Part shown: positions 35,888-48,210 of the stretch, one piece after another
Numbering within the stretch: position 1 is the stretch's first letter
Layout of the letters: each line of letters starts with the position of its first letter
DNA from: Patellaria atrata CBS 101060
Lineage: Eukaryota; Ascomycota; Dothideomycetes; Patellariales; Patellariaceae
Direction of reading: 5' to 3'
Assembly (NCBI GenBank): GCA_010093705.1
Contig: MU006092.1
Span: forward strand, 564,623 to 628,622
DNA length: 64,000 bases
Translations under genes and position numbers: made by a program
Notes under the pieces: model-generated
Database searches by the model: none
What the model was told of the DNA's origin: nothing
Seen by the model: only the letters and a program-made list of their open reading frames with translations

Positions 35888-36475
35888 ATGGCCGCCACCG
35901 ATCCCTTTGAAGCTCTTCTCAATCTCGAAGAAACCTACTACAACGAAGGCTATGCCCTAGGCACCTCCGACGGCTCTCGCGCGGGCCGCATCGAAGGCCG
36001 CCTCTTCGGCCTCGAAAAAGGGTTTGAGAAATTTGTTTCTATGGGCACATTGCACGGGAAAGCTACCATTCTAGCCGCAAGATTACCGCGGAAACGCTCC
36101 ACGGAAGAGGAAGGATTGGAAGAGAAGGAGCTAAGTACAGGCAATAAGAGAGGGGGAGAAGAGGTTATGCCGCAGTTAAAAGGTGGCGAGCGGCTGGAAA
36201 AGCATGTGAGGACATTGTATGCGCTTGTCAAACCTGAAAGTCTAGATACTAGGAATACGGAGGATGCGATTGCGGAGTTTGATGCCCGGCTTAAGAGGGC
36301 GCAGGCAAAGGTTAAGGTCCTTGAGAGGTTGATCGGGGAGGGGGAGAGGGATGGCAAGAAGGAAGATTTTGAAGGGACTGGGAGTCCGAAAAGAGTGAGC
36401 AGGGTGAAGGTCACGGCGAAGGTGGAGGCGGGGAGTATGGAGGATTTCGTTGCGCCAAAAGGGCTTGGGATTTGA
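35888..36475 (+). CDS. LTO1: Lto1/Yae1-type deca-GX3 protein
   Basis: Homologue of yeast Lto1 (human ORAOV1), the adaptor that with Yae1 brings the ABC protein Rli1 to the cytosolic Fe-S assembly machinery. Intronless, 195 aa. The signature lies at residues ~15-50: EETYYNEGYALGTSDGSRAG followed by RIEGRLFGLEKGFEKFVSMG, with the repeated G-X3 spacing. This gene is close to other fungal Lto1 in size, with an added acidic/basic linker (RKRSTEEEGLEEKE) and a helical segment (LDARLK-like RLKRAQAKVKVLERL). In yeast the conserved C-terminal Trp of Lto1 serves CIA targeting; this sequence ends KGLGI without a Trp, so that detail may differ here. RAE1 lies convergently downstream. Confidence 0.86.
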   Translation: MAATDPFEALLNLEETYYNEGYALGTSDGSRAGRIEGRLFGLEKGFEKFVSMGTLHGKATILAARLPRKRSTEEEGLEEKELSTGNKRGGEEVMPQLKGGERLEKHVRTLYALVKPESLDTRNTEDAIAEFDARLKRAQAKVKVLERLIGEGERDGKKEDFEGTGSPKRVSRVKVTAKVEAGSMEDFVAPKGLGI

Positions 36476-36981
36476 GATGGAGGTTGAAGAGTTTAAACTA
36501 TAGGAAAGCGGCAAGACGACAGAAATTCTCGCACAGATACCCGTACCGTAGGTATTTGGAAACCCCGGGGTTATGGTTGGTTCCTAAACATGAGTCAAGG
36601 CACAGGAAGCCTTAAGAACTCTTCGGACTCTACAAGGCATCATCTGAGTCACAGAAGCTCATATTCAGACCAATTTGAGGAGTAGATAAGTATATCACAG
36701 GCAAGACGATCACAGTGAAGTATGTTACCAATATTTGGAGGCTATATTTCATTTAACGTCTCTTTAGATAAATAGCCGACTTTCTTCCCTGAATCCTGTC
36801 CTGGAAATCCGTTCACCGATAACCCTGCGATCTCTCATACACACAAACAATCTTTTCCTATGCCGTCTTATTCCTCCTTGAACGCCGTTAAACACCATGC
36901 ATACAATGACTCCGTTAAGACACTCTTAATACATCCTCATGCTGCGGAATTCCCCTAAGTCAAACGAGAAAGCGATGATGT
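36476..36981. other. Convergent intergenic region, LTO1 and RAE1 3' ends
   Basis: No gene, repeat or RNA seen. Confidence 0.5.
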
Positions 36982-38165
36982 CTATCGCTTCTTTGTTCCG
37001 GGTCTAGGCTTGCACTCGTCTCCGGAAACAGGGTGCAACATGATCTTGCAAGGATAATTGGGCTTGTTTTCTGAGTATCCTTTACTCCAGTCGTAACTGA
37101 TGCCATACGCGAAAATGTTGCCGTTCCGGTTGAAAGCGGTTGCCGAGATAGAGCCTCCAACTTCTGGATAACCCTTTAGACGATGTTTTGCGTCTTTATC
37201 CCAGAAGTGGAATGTGCCATCACTTCCGGCAGTGCTAAAGGTACCGTGTACCGGGTGGAACGAGATAGCGTTCACCGAGTAGACTTTCGATACGTCCCGT
37301 TGCGTCGGATCGGTTGCGCGGTGACACTTGAAGGAGAAATTTGAGCTATGGGAAGATCGATTTAGTATAATAGAGCTAATTATTATAATGCATGATGACT
37401 TACGAGGCGTCTTTGTCTTGAACATACTGGATTGCGCATCTGCCCTCAATGCTACCAATAGCAAACCCAGTAGCGTCCGTAAAGCAGCTTACAACTCTCG
37501 TCTGCCACTTTAGGGGACTTTGTACCCTTTTAAACACAGTTTGAGGGTTGCTTAGATCGATAATATTAATATAACGGTCTGCTGTAGCTACGGCGAGAAG
37601 CTTTTCTTTGACGCTCATTGAATACACGCGCTCCTGAACCGACACCGTTGCTGCAGGCGTCTGCTGTCGGATGTCCCAGTACTTGATTGTCTTATCCCAA
37701 GAGCCGGTAACCACCATATTCCCGACAGAAGGTGCGGTGAACATTGCTACGCAACGGATCGTATCGTCGTGTTGGGCAACAACTTGGCTCTGGCCGGATG
37801 CGACGTCAAACATGCGGGCTACTTTGTCTGCACCCGCGCTAACAACCTGCGCACCATCCTATGAATCGATTGATTAGTTGTAGTCTTGGGTATTATCGTT
37901 ATAGTAATCGTACCGGTGACCAAGCGCAGCTTAAAACAGCATTTTCGTGGTTGTAACTCGCTTTTCCTTCTGTAGATCCGTCGGCTTTGATTTCGTAAAT
38001 GCGCGTAGCCTTATCCCATGAAGCAACGGCGAGATAGTCCGCTTGTGGTGAGAAGGCAAGATCAGATACACTGTCAGACGGAGGTTGAGCGACAGCAACA
38101 TCTTTTGAGATATCGCCTTGCGTTGGGTTCGAAGGGCTGCTCGAAGAGCCGAAAAGAGACGACAT
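36982..38165 (-). CDS. RAE1: mRNA export factor Rae1/Gle2 (WD40)
   Basis: Beta-propeller protein that binds the GLEBS motif of nucleoporin Nup98 and supports poly(A) RNA export and spindle function. Exons 37914..38165, 37404..37858 and 36982..37345 give 356 aa, the usual length. WD repeats are visible: VSDLAFSPQADYLAVASWDK, LSCAWSP|DGAQVVSAGADK, MVVTGSWDKTIKYWDIRQ, LAVATADRYINIIDLSNP, FAIGSIEGRCAIQYV and ISFHPVHGTFSTAGSDGTFH. The last blade ends in NIFAYGISYDWSKGYSENKP, highly typical of Rae1. The N-terminus is MSSLFGSSSSPSNPTQGD, short of the first blade. Introns are 55-58 nt. Confidence 0.96.
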
Positions 38166-41100
38166 TGTGGTGGAGGATAGCAGTTAATTTCTTAGAATAG
38201 ATCGTTAGGAGGACAATGATGCGGAGCTGAAGCTTCAAAAGACTTTTTGCAGTGTCGGATGCGAGGACAAGGTTTGGAAGAGTAATTGCCTTTGTATGCT
38301 GGGACTCGAAGTTATATCTACATCCGCATCAGGCAACGCCGCATTTCAGCGCGTTTGCCTAGCGCGCGGTTCGGAGAAACTGACCTACCGACCGACCTTT
38401 CTTAAAGAAAATTCCTCGCCAACTACACGCAACCTTTCTCTTCAACCTCTCATTCATAAGAATCGCAATCAAAGCTCACAAACAGAGAACTTCGTTTCTC
38501 AGATCATGCTTTGGGAGAAAGTCCCCGGGCAACTCTTGACCTTCGTGGTTAAGGGCACTCGTGGTAACACGTCGCCATAGAAGCATTGCGGACCTCTCAC
38601 GCTTCCATCATATCCAACCCGCCTACTCGCCGTTCGTACTCTAGGTCATCGCGTTCTCCTACCACTTCGACTATGTTTGGAAACCATATGGACGAAGATA
38701 TGAGTCCGAGTTCCTAGCAGATGTTGAATGTGAAGGGTGATGTTATGTGCCTGGAGGAGGTGTGTTGGACTGTTCAAAAGCGGTCGGCTATGCTGGGTCT
38801 TAAGCTTGATGAGGATCTTTTCGCCAAGTTGGATAGTTATGCGATTGCCCTTGTCGTCTCTACCTTCGGGTCGAGTATGAGATGGGTAACTCAATGGGGC
38901 TCATTCTTGGAGCGAGAGGTCAATCGCTTTTTTTCAGGGTTCTCAAGGGTACCGCAAACCTTTACAAACTCTCTGTTTTTGGTTCTTTTTTGGGGCGAGA
39001 AGACAGTGCGGCACGCCTATGCTCTGTCAAAGGAGCGGAACCCATGTTATTTTTCGTTCAGGTGATGACACAACAAATAGAGTCAAGCACTGAGGCTTCT
39101 CCAGTACCTTCAGTGGTCTATGAGAGCTAAAGATGCGATCAATTTGTACGACGGTATCTGATGAACGAATCAATAACAATCTGTATGGTAGCTCTTCATA
39201 GTCAATTTGTCAGTTTAAGATGCCATGATTCGTTGAGAGCTTTTCTTCGTTCTTAAATCTGTTCTTTGTTCCAATTCAAATTGTATAACAAAATTATCTC
39301 CAGTGCTCACATTGAAGGATTACTCAAGTACATTTTACTGACAGGTTGCATCCATGAACTATTCCTCTGGGGAAAATTCCGAAAACATTCAATTTCCCAG
39401 TGATGCAATTGGTATGTGACTTCAAGTTTCCTGCCAGATGCACCACGGGGCAATATCAAATTATTACGCAATGACAAACTAGCTATTTCTAATACTGTCA
39501 TAGCTCGATGGTAGTGTTATTATAGTATTTATCACGCTGTGCCCTAGTTGATCCAAATATATCTCTTTTCTCTCAACTTTGGACGCTGTGGTCCATGAAG
39601 GTACTTTGTAGGATTTCTCTGATTTTATACTGATTGATTCGATTGATTTGGGACATTTAAAGCATTTATCGTATATTTCTTTAACTACAACTAACTACAG
39701 CAAGTTCTAGCTCTCATTGACGGCAATTGTAAGCTGCTTTGATTTGTAGAATGCCCCCAGTGAGCGTTCAGCCGACGGTGGTGATTTTCCGAAAGCATAT
39801 AGGAAATTTAGAATCTCCTTCATACCTTACTTAATGAAGGCACATGACTAAGCACATGTTCCACTCGTCCGCTCGACGCGAAAACATCTTTGACTTAATA
39901 TGCGTTATCATCAACCCTAGAACCGAAAGCCCGGCTGGTCGGATCCGACGACTATTTTCTTTCCCGGTTTTCACTTCGGGTTTATTTGGTTTCAGGACTC
40001 CTAGTTTAGATGTGTGATACTTCATGAGCTTAGACTCATTCCTCCAAAGACATAGCTTTAGAGGTGTGATGTCATCAACCGAGACATTGACGCAAATCTG
40101 AGAAAGGAGATAATGATACTCTTGGTAAGCCTCCTGGAAACGTCTTCCCCATGAACAGTTATTGTCGTATTCTATGCTGGTTGATAAGCACCAGTACAAA
40201 CTGTTAAATATAGATCTCCTCCACGATTGGTGGGAATAGACTACTGTTGTAAGAGCTTGTCCAAAGCTGGGTGTAGGCCTCTAACCCTTATCGTACCCCT
40301 ACGTATGGTCCATCAAGAATATATATCTGCAGCAAAAAGGGAGATGTTCTTGACAACAAGCTATTGAAACTCCACCAGTTGAAAAAAAGAAAGGGGGTAC
40401 CTTTCCAGGTTAAAATCAGGATCACGCCGACATAATGCACCGACGACAAAAGAGGAAGAGGCAGAGATACATGTGTAGAGCTCATCAAAGTGCCTTGTAA
40501 TGGTTCTTTTAGAAAGAAGAAGCATCATTGTGAAGAGAGATTTAAGATGTGAACATATACGGACGATCTCGCTTATTTATATCTGGATATCTTCAAATTG
40601 CTTAGATTCGGGTAATCTGTTTAAGAAATTATGAAGAGAAACTTTTTGGGGGATAGGATTTTGATTACAGCATTCCAAACCCTCGAGAGCAAGTCGCATC
40701 GATTGGCATGCTAGTAGATCAGCTTCTCTTTCGTACAGGAGTGTCATAGCGACCTCCACTGGATAGCAAAACAGGAAGTCAAATATTCCACGGGTGGTGA
40801 TTCGTGGATTGTTGATGTAGCGTGTGAACGCTATTTCGGGTATCAAGATACATTTCGCCCCACAGATTGCCATCAAGTTCCGGTTAAGTCTTCAAAATGG
40901 GTCTCGATTCCGAGGGATAAGTGAATAGATTCGGATAATCCAAAGAATGAGTAGACAACAAGCTTGGTTTCAACAAATTTGTTTTCACAAGACTGCCTTA
41001 CCTGGAAGCGCTTCCTGAAGTCACTATATAGATCCCTTTATGGTAACTCTGCGGATAAAGTCTTGGTTTCCACGTTTAAGGCGAGGATTAAGGTCCTGAG

Positions 41101-42159
41101 TAACGGTTGCTTAATGGACTGGATGATCCGGAAGCGTGAATCGCACGTTTACTATCAGGATTCCGGGTTCATGGATTCTCGGAATCGGTAAGACACGTTA
41201 TGAAACGTGAAGGACTGAAGGAGCTGAATGTCTTTATTTCGTTGTTAATGTCTAACTCACCGTTTCTATGGACGTTCTGCTCCTCAGGGCCATTTATTCT
41301 TTTTCTCTTCCTCCTACTTTAAGATTATATCCTAGATTCTGAAGAGTTTAAGGAAGCAATTTATATGCCAGTATGCCATGTGCGGAGTTAGATCCAAGGG
41401 ATCGATTGTGTGATTGAAGAAGTTTATGGTGGTCGAATAGGGAAAGCTTTGGGATAGATTAAAGTTATTGGCGGATAAATTCCCGTCGTGGCCGGCAACC
41501 CATCGATCCACCAAAGTCCCAAGGGTTCCTATGAGCAGAACGCCCAGGAGCCCCAAAACAATCTAAACAGCCCACTAGGCGGCGAATGGATAATTGGAAA
41601 GCCGAGAAAGAGGGGAGATTCTCCTAGATCACAGAAAGAACAATTCCGCGTTGCAACTTCATTCCGAACGTCAGGCCTGCGGCTAAGAGTCGCTCAATTT
41701 GATGCTCTCTCGGCATTGTTCTATGGCCTCCTCGAGCTGTAACATCCCAATTTCTCTGCGTTGTCGATACCTTACTTAATAAGTCAGCTCTCCTGAAGAT
41801 ACCGTTGAGGTTGACATTCCTGCATGACTGTACGCTACCCTTCGGAGAGCATGCCCTCCTGTCTAACAATCAGCAGCAATTCACTTGCTCTACGCTCCGA
41901 TCCAATCCGCACCCCAACCTTGTATCGTATATCTCTATTGTAAATATACCCTCCAGTACCCTGACCACCGGCAACGTAACTGTTAGAAATTGCTCGTCAT
42001 TCCCATCACTGGAAATCCAGGAAGCACTTCAAACATCTTTGGAAATGCGAACAACAGTCGCAGACACCTGTCAGCTGAATACCGCGCGCCGAATTCGCGT
42101 AGAGACTGAACTACGCATCAACGGCTTCAACACGTACGGATAAGGAACGCCGCATTTGC
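38166..42159. other. 4-kb gene-poor region
   Basis: No confident gene. Several mid-size frames exist: 38721..39065 plus, 39831..40199 minus, 40577..40876 minus, 41488..41742 plus and 41805..42143 plus. None shows a recognisable domain. The 40577..40876 frame has the most gene-like codon use and is listed separately. Confidence 0.45.
40577..40876 (-). CDS. Possible hypothetical ORF, 99 aa
   Basis: Not recognised. It starts MMAICGAKCILIPEIAFTRY, includes FCYPVEVAMTLLYEREADLL, and ends LPESKQFEDIQI. Codon choice (TTCACACGCTACATCAAC) resembles real exons, and the composition is not low-complexity. It may be one exon of a decayed or spliced gene extending to the 39831..40199 frame; I could not find a convincing join. 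Confidence 0.22.
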   Translation of the reverse strand: MMAICGAKCILIPEIAFTRYINNPRITTRGIFDFLFCYPVEVAMTLLYEREADLLACQSMRLALEGLECCNQNPIPQKVSLHNFLNRLPESKQFEDIQI

Positions 42160-44196
42160 ATGGTTCAATATACTCAACAATTTCACATGGCGACTCAGCT
42201 GATTAGCGAAATAGCTACACCCACCCGTCTAAAGGGGGGCGAGGTAGTCCAGGTCGAAGAGATTTCTTACTCAGAGAAACCGCGCGTGTGTATCTTGTAT
42301 AATGAGGGTGAAGAGAGCATAGTCGGATTGATAGCGGAGATATTGGGTCAGGATGTGGCACTTGTGAATACTGTTCAAGACGATTGGGACAGCTCAGATG
42401 GAAAGGTTCTAGGTATCCCGGGCATATGTGTGGGGTCACATCTAGAGAAAAGACAAAAAACAAGGACTATCATTAACACTCACTGTGTGGACGGCGACTA
42501 CACTCGAAATGAGTACCTCAGCAATAGCTCAGACTACGAATACCTTTACACACGGAGCCCGTACCTGAGGAGAGACCTAACTAGGTTCCTGTCGTTCATC
42601 TTAGGCCAGAATAACCCTCATCGAGACCTAACCAATAAGACTAGGACAACACTGATATCGACCACCTTTCCAGATGTCCATGCAGCGTTACCTAACCTTG
42701 ATATTCTCTCCGTTGGTGCCGATGCGGTCGAAATCCGCGTCGATTTGTTGAAAGAGCCGCTCCCAGATGGCTCCATGAGCCAGGTCCCTAGCATTGAATA
42801 TGTTGGGGAGCAGGTTATGATTCTGCGGCAACGGACCGAGCTGCCTATCATTTACACGACAAGATGTACCAACGAAAACGGCCGATTCCCTATGGAAGAT
42901 CCGCAGTTATTTCTGAAATATCTCTTCAAAGCAATCCAGTGGGGCTGTGAGTACGTCGATGTCGAGCTTTGGTTACCAGAAGATATTAGACGAACCTTAG
43001 CAGAGCGTAAAGGCAACAGTAAAATTATTTCTGCATTCCATGACTTTTCTGGAACCTTCAAGTGGACCTCTGGCGAAGCTCACGAGCTTTTCAAAAAAGG
43101 TGCCGTCTATGGAGATGTCGTTAAAATGATCGCACTTGTTACTTCAACTCAGGAAAACTACGAACTGGAGTATTTCAGGTCTTTAGTTCAAGCACACTAT
43201 AAGCACCCCCGATTCTCTGGCCTAAATATGGGTCCTATGGGTCAATTATCCCGAACCGTTAACAAGATCTTCACACCAATAACGCATCCGCTTCTCCCGA
43301 TGATAGCTGCTCCAGGTCAACTCAGCGCTGCAGAAATCAACCAAGCTCTTCATACTATGGGTCAAATGCCCAAACTCTATATCTATGGAATTGGCAGCTT
43401 CCGAAAAGCAACACAGGGAATGTTCTTTGAAAAATGCTTCAACGAATTGAGTCTTCCTCACCAGTTTATATACGTTGAGAAGGGACCAAAAGGCTCAGTT
43501 GACTTACTCATGAAACGACCAAATTTCGGCGGTGCATATATCAACCCACCAGTATCAGCAGCAACGGCCCCTTTACCTAATTTGTCTGAGGCGGCTAGAG
43601 CTATCGGTCAAGTCGACACCGTTTTGCTTCGCTCAGATTCAACGCAGCCATCTTTCATCGGGGATAATGCTACATGGAAGGGCATCAGGGCCACTTTGAG
43701 TCGGGATTTTGTTCCGTCTGCATATTCAGGCCGCGCTGCCTTGATACTGGCCAACGCAGAATCTGATGCCGCCGCTGCAATTTTCGCTCTGAAAAGCCTT
43801 GGCATCGGTCCCATTTACACCATCGGGTTCAAGACTCAGGGATACCTTGCTTCCGAAGTACAGCCAGTGAGATTAGTAGAGGACGCGAAGATGCTCCAAC
43901 ATCCCTTCGTAATTATATCTGCATTGCCCGCAGAGAAGTCGATGCTTGTGGGACCTTTACTGAAACACTATAGCGATAAGAAGAGCCCTCCAGGTTCTGG
44001 TGGAAAGGTCTTCGTTGACTTAGCTTCGGGATCTAGAAAGGTTGATATCTTATCGACAGCGGCCCTCGCAGGTTGGACAGCATACGGGATCGCGGATGTG
44101 ACAGCATGGACAACGGTTGAAACTATGAGATTGCTTGTCGGACAGAACGTGCCATATGATTTCGTACGATTGGCATCGGGTCGAAGTCTGTACTGA
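42160..44196 (+). CDS. Quinate/shikimate repressor-like protein (QutR/Qa-1S family)
   Basis: Intronless, 678 aa, related to the C-terminal domains of the AROM protein, from which the fungal quinate repressor QutR/Qa-1S is derived. Residues ~35-155 occupy the shikimate-kinase position but lack any GxxGxGK[ST] P-loop. Residues ~162-385 match type I dehydroquinase with its key residues present: Glu in EIRVD, His294 in SAFHDFSG, Lys322 in GDVVKMIAL and Arg in GQLSRTVNKIF. Residues ~400-678 match shikimate dehydrogenase, but the catalytic Lys position of GASVTxPxK reads GAYINPPVS (Ser466) and the Asp of GDNTD reads GDNAT (Thr505). That pattern fits a sensor or repressor rather than an enzyme. No quinate catabolic genes are adjacent. 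The family is typically ~900 aa, so this is short at the N-terminus. Confidence 0.85.
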   Translation: MVQYTQQFHMATQLISEIATPTRLKGGEVVQVEEISYSEKPRVCILYNEGEESIVGLIAEILGQDVALVNTVQDDWDSSDGKVLGIPGICVGSHLEKRQKTRTIINTHCVDGDYTRNEYLSNSSDYEYLYTRSPYLRRDLTRFLSFILGQNNPHRDLTNKTRTTLISTTFPDVHAALPNLDILSVGADAVEIRVDLLKEPLPDGSMSQVPSIEYVGEQVMILRQRTELPIIYTTRCTNENGRFPMEDPQLFLKYLFKAIQWGCEYVDVELWLPEDIRRTLAERKGNSKIISAFHDFSGTFKWTSGEAHELFKKGAVYGDVVKMIALVTSTQENYELEYFRSLVQAHYKHPRFSGLNMGPMGQLSRTVNKIFTPITHPLLPMIAAPGQLSAAEINQALHTMGQMPKLYIYGIGSFRKATQGMFFEKCFNELSLPHQFIYVEKGPKGSVDLLMKRPNFGGAYINPPVSAATAPLPNLSEAARAIGQVDTVLLRSDSTQPSFIGDNATWKGIRATLSRDFVPSAYSGRAALILANAESDAAAAIFALKSLGIGPIYTIGFKTQGYLASEVQPVRLVEDAKMLQHPFVIISALPAEKSMLVGPLLKHYSDKKSPPGSGGKVFVDLASGSRKVDILSTAALAGWTAYGIADVTAWTTVETMRLLVGQNVPYDFVRLASGRSLY

Positions 44197-45439
44197 GAGG
44201 GCGCCGGTTGTATAGTGTCCCGGTTTCGGTGCATGGTTCACTGTCCCGGCAGTCTGCATATGCTTCTTTAGATGGGAATTCCAGTTCCCTGAATTGTTTT
44301 GCTAGCAGGTTTGCAGATAATATCTAGCTACATTTCTCAGTTGCGTGCTCAGTTGCGTGATACAGCGCAATAAACACTTTATAGACAGTTCCGGATCGTT
44401 TCAGGCATTAACGCCTCAGTCTCAATTAAAGCACACACAGGTAGGTTTGCGATGCAGTTGCATTCGTACATAGTACGGGACGGCGGCTTCTTCAGATTTC
44501 TCGATGCATTCCATATTTCTAGATTCAATCATTAGTCTCTACTAGTTCAGTGCAGCCCCGTACAAGTGAATGTTAGTTTTATTCTCCGCACACACTACTG
44601 TATCGCGAGCGGACATGACCCCGTTATAGGATCAACTAGCAAAGAGTAAAAGAGATAGTCAGCAGCAGCCGACTCACTAGACGATCTCGGGGCACATGTC
44701 GCCCACGCTGTACCAGGTATCGATTGCGGCGACGATGCATACGGACATCCACTTGATAGGACGAGAAGTGATAAGCTTTGGTCTGCGAGTCGTAAGTCAC
44801 TCGTAACACAAAGAAAATCATAAGGGGCAACGAACAAGGTGTAGACACTGCGTCAGATGTCAGATGAGCTTTTGCAATTACCTGGTAGACAACGCCAGTT
44901 ATCTGCACGATGCAGTATACGAACGGTAAGGGTCTTGCTTTTGGCGCACTTTTGCTTTCGTACTACTGGTTGATACTTTGTGCTGTTGGACAAGACCCTA
45001 TAGACGAATGCTTAGTGTACTCTGTAGCATCTTAGGCTTGTATGGAGTAGTTCTGCGGGCTCAATGATTGCGCTCATACACTAGCACACTACAAGTCTTC
45101 TACCAGGTCAAGGTTAGGCATCCTCACACCCCCCCCCCCCTTGACCCCCCTTGCCCCCAGGCCTTCCCCGGGCTTCCCCACATCTAATTTAGACGTAAGT
45201 CCTCGGCACCGGGACAGGCGAAACTACTAACCCAGAAATGACTTGCCCAATGCGCTGCACTTTATACTTCTACCTTTAGAACCTTTTGAAAGCCTGCTCA
45301 CCTGCCTCTCACTATGGCTATTTGAATCTTCCCCATAACCAAGACAGTCCCACCTCAAAGCAAAGACTTGCCATGTTCTTGCCCTCTCGAATCTACCTAG
45401 AGGACGGCGTGCTGCACCATCTGCAGCGCCTGGCCAGCT
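44197..45439. other. Intergenic, no gene seen
   Basis: Contains a poly-C run near 45129. Minus-strand frames at 44595-44908 look random. Confidence 0.5.
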
Positions 45440-48210
45440 ATGTCAAGACCGCAAATAGGTATTGATCGTCTTCCTCAACGACGGATGAGTAACAATGAAC
45501 CACGAGAGTCTATGAATTGCAAAAGCTGTCGGAAACGAAAGGTAGACAATCCTATCAGGTTCTTGCCAAAGTAAATCACTCAGCCCAGCTAATAACTTGA
45601 GTATAAGATCAAATGCAATCGTTTACGGCCATGCGAAGCCTGCCAGGTGTTTGCATGTCCATGTGTATACGGTATGTCATCGAAGCCGGAAAAACTCAAA
45701 CACCACTGGAAAATTTTGGTTAATTGATTTTGTTCAAGATGCCGTACCAAAGAAGAGAGGTCCTAAGACGGATGTGCTAGAAGCGCTTCTTAAACGTGTG
45801 GATGGCTTGGAAAAGCGCCTCCATACGGAAGGGAAATCAGATTCCCCTCCCGAAAAAGAACAAGAACACATTGAAGACTTCAACGATCCTCCAAAGAGCG
45901 CTGAATCAGTCCCTCAGAGACCTTTACTCGAAATCGCTCCAAATCCAGACCAAGCGCCTACAATCCTCTCACCATCGGATCCGAGGTAGATCATCTTAAC
46001 GGCACAATTGAACCGTCCTTAACTTACATTCCATACAGTAACTCTGCGCAGATTCCTCCCACTCCAGGTATTCATCCTGGTGTATTGCTAGACATCTATT
46101 TTGCTCGAATTCACGGGAAGCCGTATCACATCTTCGATGAGAATACGGCTCGGCAACGAATTCAGAGCAATCAGCTTCCAGAACACTTGACTTGCGCCAT
46201 CTATGCTATAAGTGCACGGTAATGGTTAAATATTCTCCCATTCACTAGCTACTCGTCTGATCGTCAATAGTTATGCTTCTCAATTCGGTGGTTTCAGCGC
46301 CTCTGTGGAAACAGGCCTCGAATATGCCAACCGTGCTCGCATGGAACTTGACGTTGAGCAGCCATCAATTGAGGGTCTACAAACCCTCTTGCTCTTGACA
46401 CAGGCTTACTTTCAGATGGGTAAAGGAAAGAAAGCGTACATGCTATTGAGTAAGTTCAGAAGCGATCATATATGGAATTTAACTAAAGCATATCCAGCAT
46501 CTGGTATAAGCATGGCCTTTGCGCTTGAGCTTCATCGCGAGTTGCCACAATCCATAAAAATTCACTCTGCGGAAAGAGAGGGAAGGAGAAAGCTGTTTTG
46601 GTCGTGTTACCTATTAGATCGATTTGCAGCATGTGGCTCGAAACGACCCTCCTTAATAACGGACGAGTCCATTGTGTTACGTCTTCCATCCTGGAACATC
46701 CACCCTGGATCTGTACTCATTCAGGGAGACTATTTCCCAAACGGTTCAAACTTGCAGTACATGGGAGGACCTGACACTCGGAATCAAGGTGGTGCTGCGA
46801 TGCTCATAGGAATCGTTAGGATCTTGGGTATCACTAATCGGTATCTTGCTGCCGGTGGTGTTAAGGGAGATTCTCACTTCCCATGGCATTCTCTGTCCAA
46901 CTTATCGAAGATCCGACAAGAACTCGATATCTGGATATCAGACACCCAAGAGACCTTCGCATCACTGGAGACCCTCTTTGGACAACCTGATAGTACCGTT
47001 CTAGTTCTAAGTAAACTCATTTATCACTTGATACACTGTCTTATATATCGACCGTTTTTACCTATTGATCTCACAGAACTAGCTGGCACTGGACAACATC
47101 AATCCTGGCAGATCGAATCTACCAACCTTTGCTTTCTTCACGCAAACGCAATCGCTGAGCTTGTCGAGATTGGTAAGGCTTCTGCATCTATCCCAGATTG
47201 GCCTGCTTTCGTTGCCTATTGTATCTGTACGGCCGGTACCATTCACGTCCATGGCGCATACTATCGAGGTCGAGAAGGAGAGGTCTTTTCCGCTAGTGCA
47301 GAGTTTCTGGCAAGGGAGATGCAACAGCTTATGGATCTACGTTTCACTTGGGCTGGTGTTCAACACCAACGTGATACTCTTCAAAAGATTTACTTGTGTC
47401 ATTCTGAGCTAGTCAGAGCTCTCACTGCAAACCCTGTGCGGTTCTCACCAGGTTTCCAGTTGGAAGATTTCTTTGATCGATATCCAGGACAATCATTCAA
47501 TGCAGCGCACGTCATATTCTTTGACGTCGTAACGGATCCGCTACTTGAAAGGTAAGTCGACCATGGCCTCAGAATATAGATCTTCCTTAGCTAATTGCCG
47601 TAGTCCGTCATACAACGTGGAGTCTCGCAGTAACATCTACAGAGGCCCAAATGTCAGCAATATCCAAACCCAGGCCCAACCCCAAACTCATCCGACTTCC
47701 GTTCCACAACAGCGACCAGTAAAACCATTACCCTCGTCAGACGGTACTAGAAAACGCCGAGGTACAAAAACTGCACAAATAGCTATCCCTCCTACCCTCA
47801 AGCAATTTGCCACAACGAAAGCACTAAATAGGGACGTATCAGAACCGCTTTCGGGCCTATCTCAGCAGAATTCGCAACCAAAACAAGAGCATCTCTCACT
47901 CAGTACGTCTGAATCGCATGAACTTTCACTCCCAGCGGACTTTCCAGCCTTACCACCATTTTCGCCTAACTTTGCCTTGACCGGTCTCGACACAGATACG
48001 GTCGGCCAAGGCGATATCGGGGATACTCTGGTCAACGTTAGTTCAGCGTACGAGCAGCAAGGTACGCCCGGTGCGGCGAGCGCCTCGGGGTCTGCACACA
48101 CTGAGCCTGACAAGGATCCTTTCCTCAGTCTCCTGGAACAGCTGGCGGAGAACGAACATTCGCAAGGCGGGCCGAGCGAACTGGATTTCTTCCTTGGTGG
48201 CCAAACATAA
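45440..48210 (+). CDS. Zn2Cys6 fungal transcription factor
   Basis: DNA-binding regulator, 826 aa from six exons: 45440..45541, 45608..45671, 45739..45985, 46039..46218, 46271..47551 and 47604..48210. The binuclear cluster spans exons 1-2: [27 protein letters not shown] (C-X2-C-X6-C-X5-C-X2-C-X6-C). It is followed by a basic linker KKRGPKTD and a short coiled coil ([15 protein letters not shown]). The fungal-specific middle homology domain runs from about residue 150 ([20 protein letters not shown]) through [22 protein letters not shown]. The C-terminal ~200 residues are Gln/Pro/Ser-rich, with an acidic end ([12 protein letters not shown]), a likely activation region. The target pathway is not evident. 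It lies 1.2 kb from the quinate-repressor-like gene, same strand, but does not resemble QutA. Confidence 0.92.

Noticed and set aside
38721-39065. 114-codon plus frame
   Set aside because: Composition is mixed and no domain or conserved block was recognised; overlapping frames are equally long.
42160-48210. Quinate catabolic gene cluster (repressor plus Zn2Cys6 activator)
   Set aside because: The factor at 45440-48210 lacks the AROM-like domains of QutA, and no quinate dehydrogenase, dehydratase or permease is present in the window.
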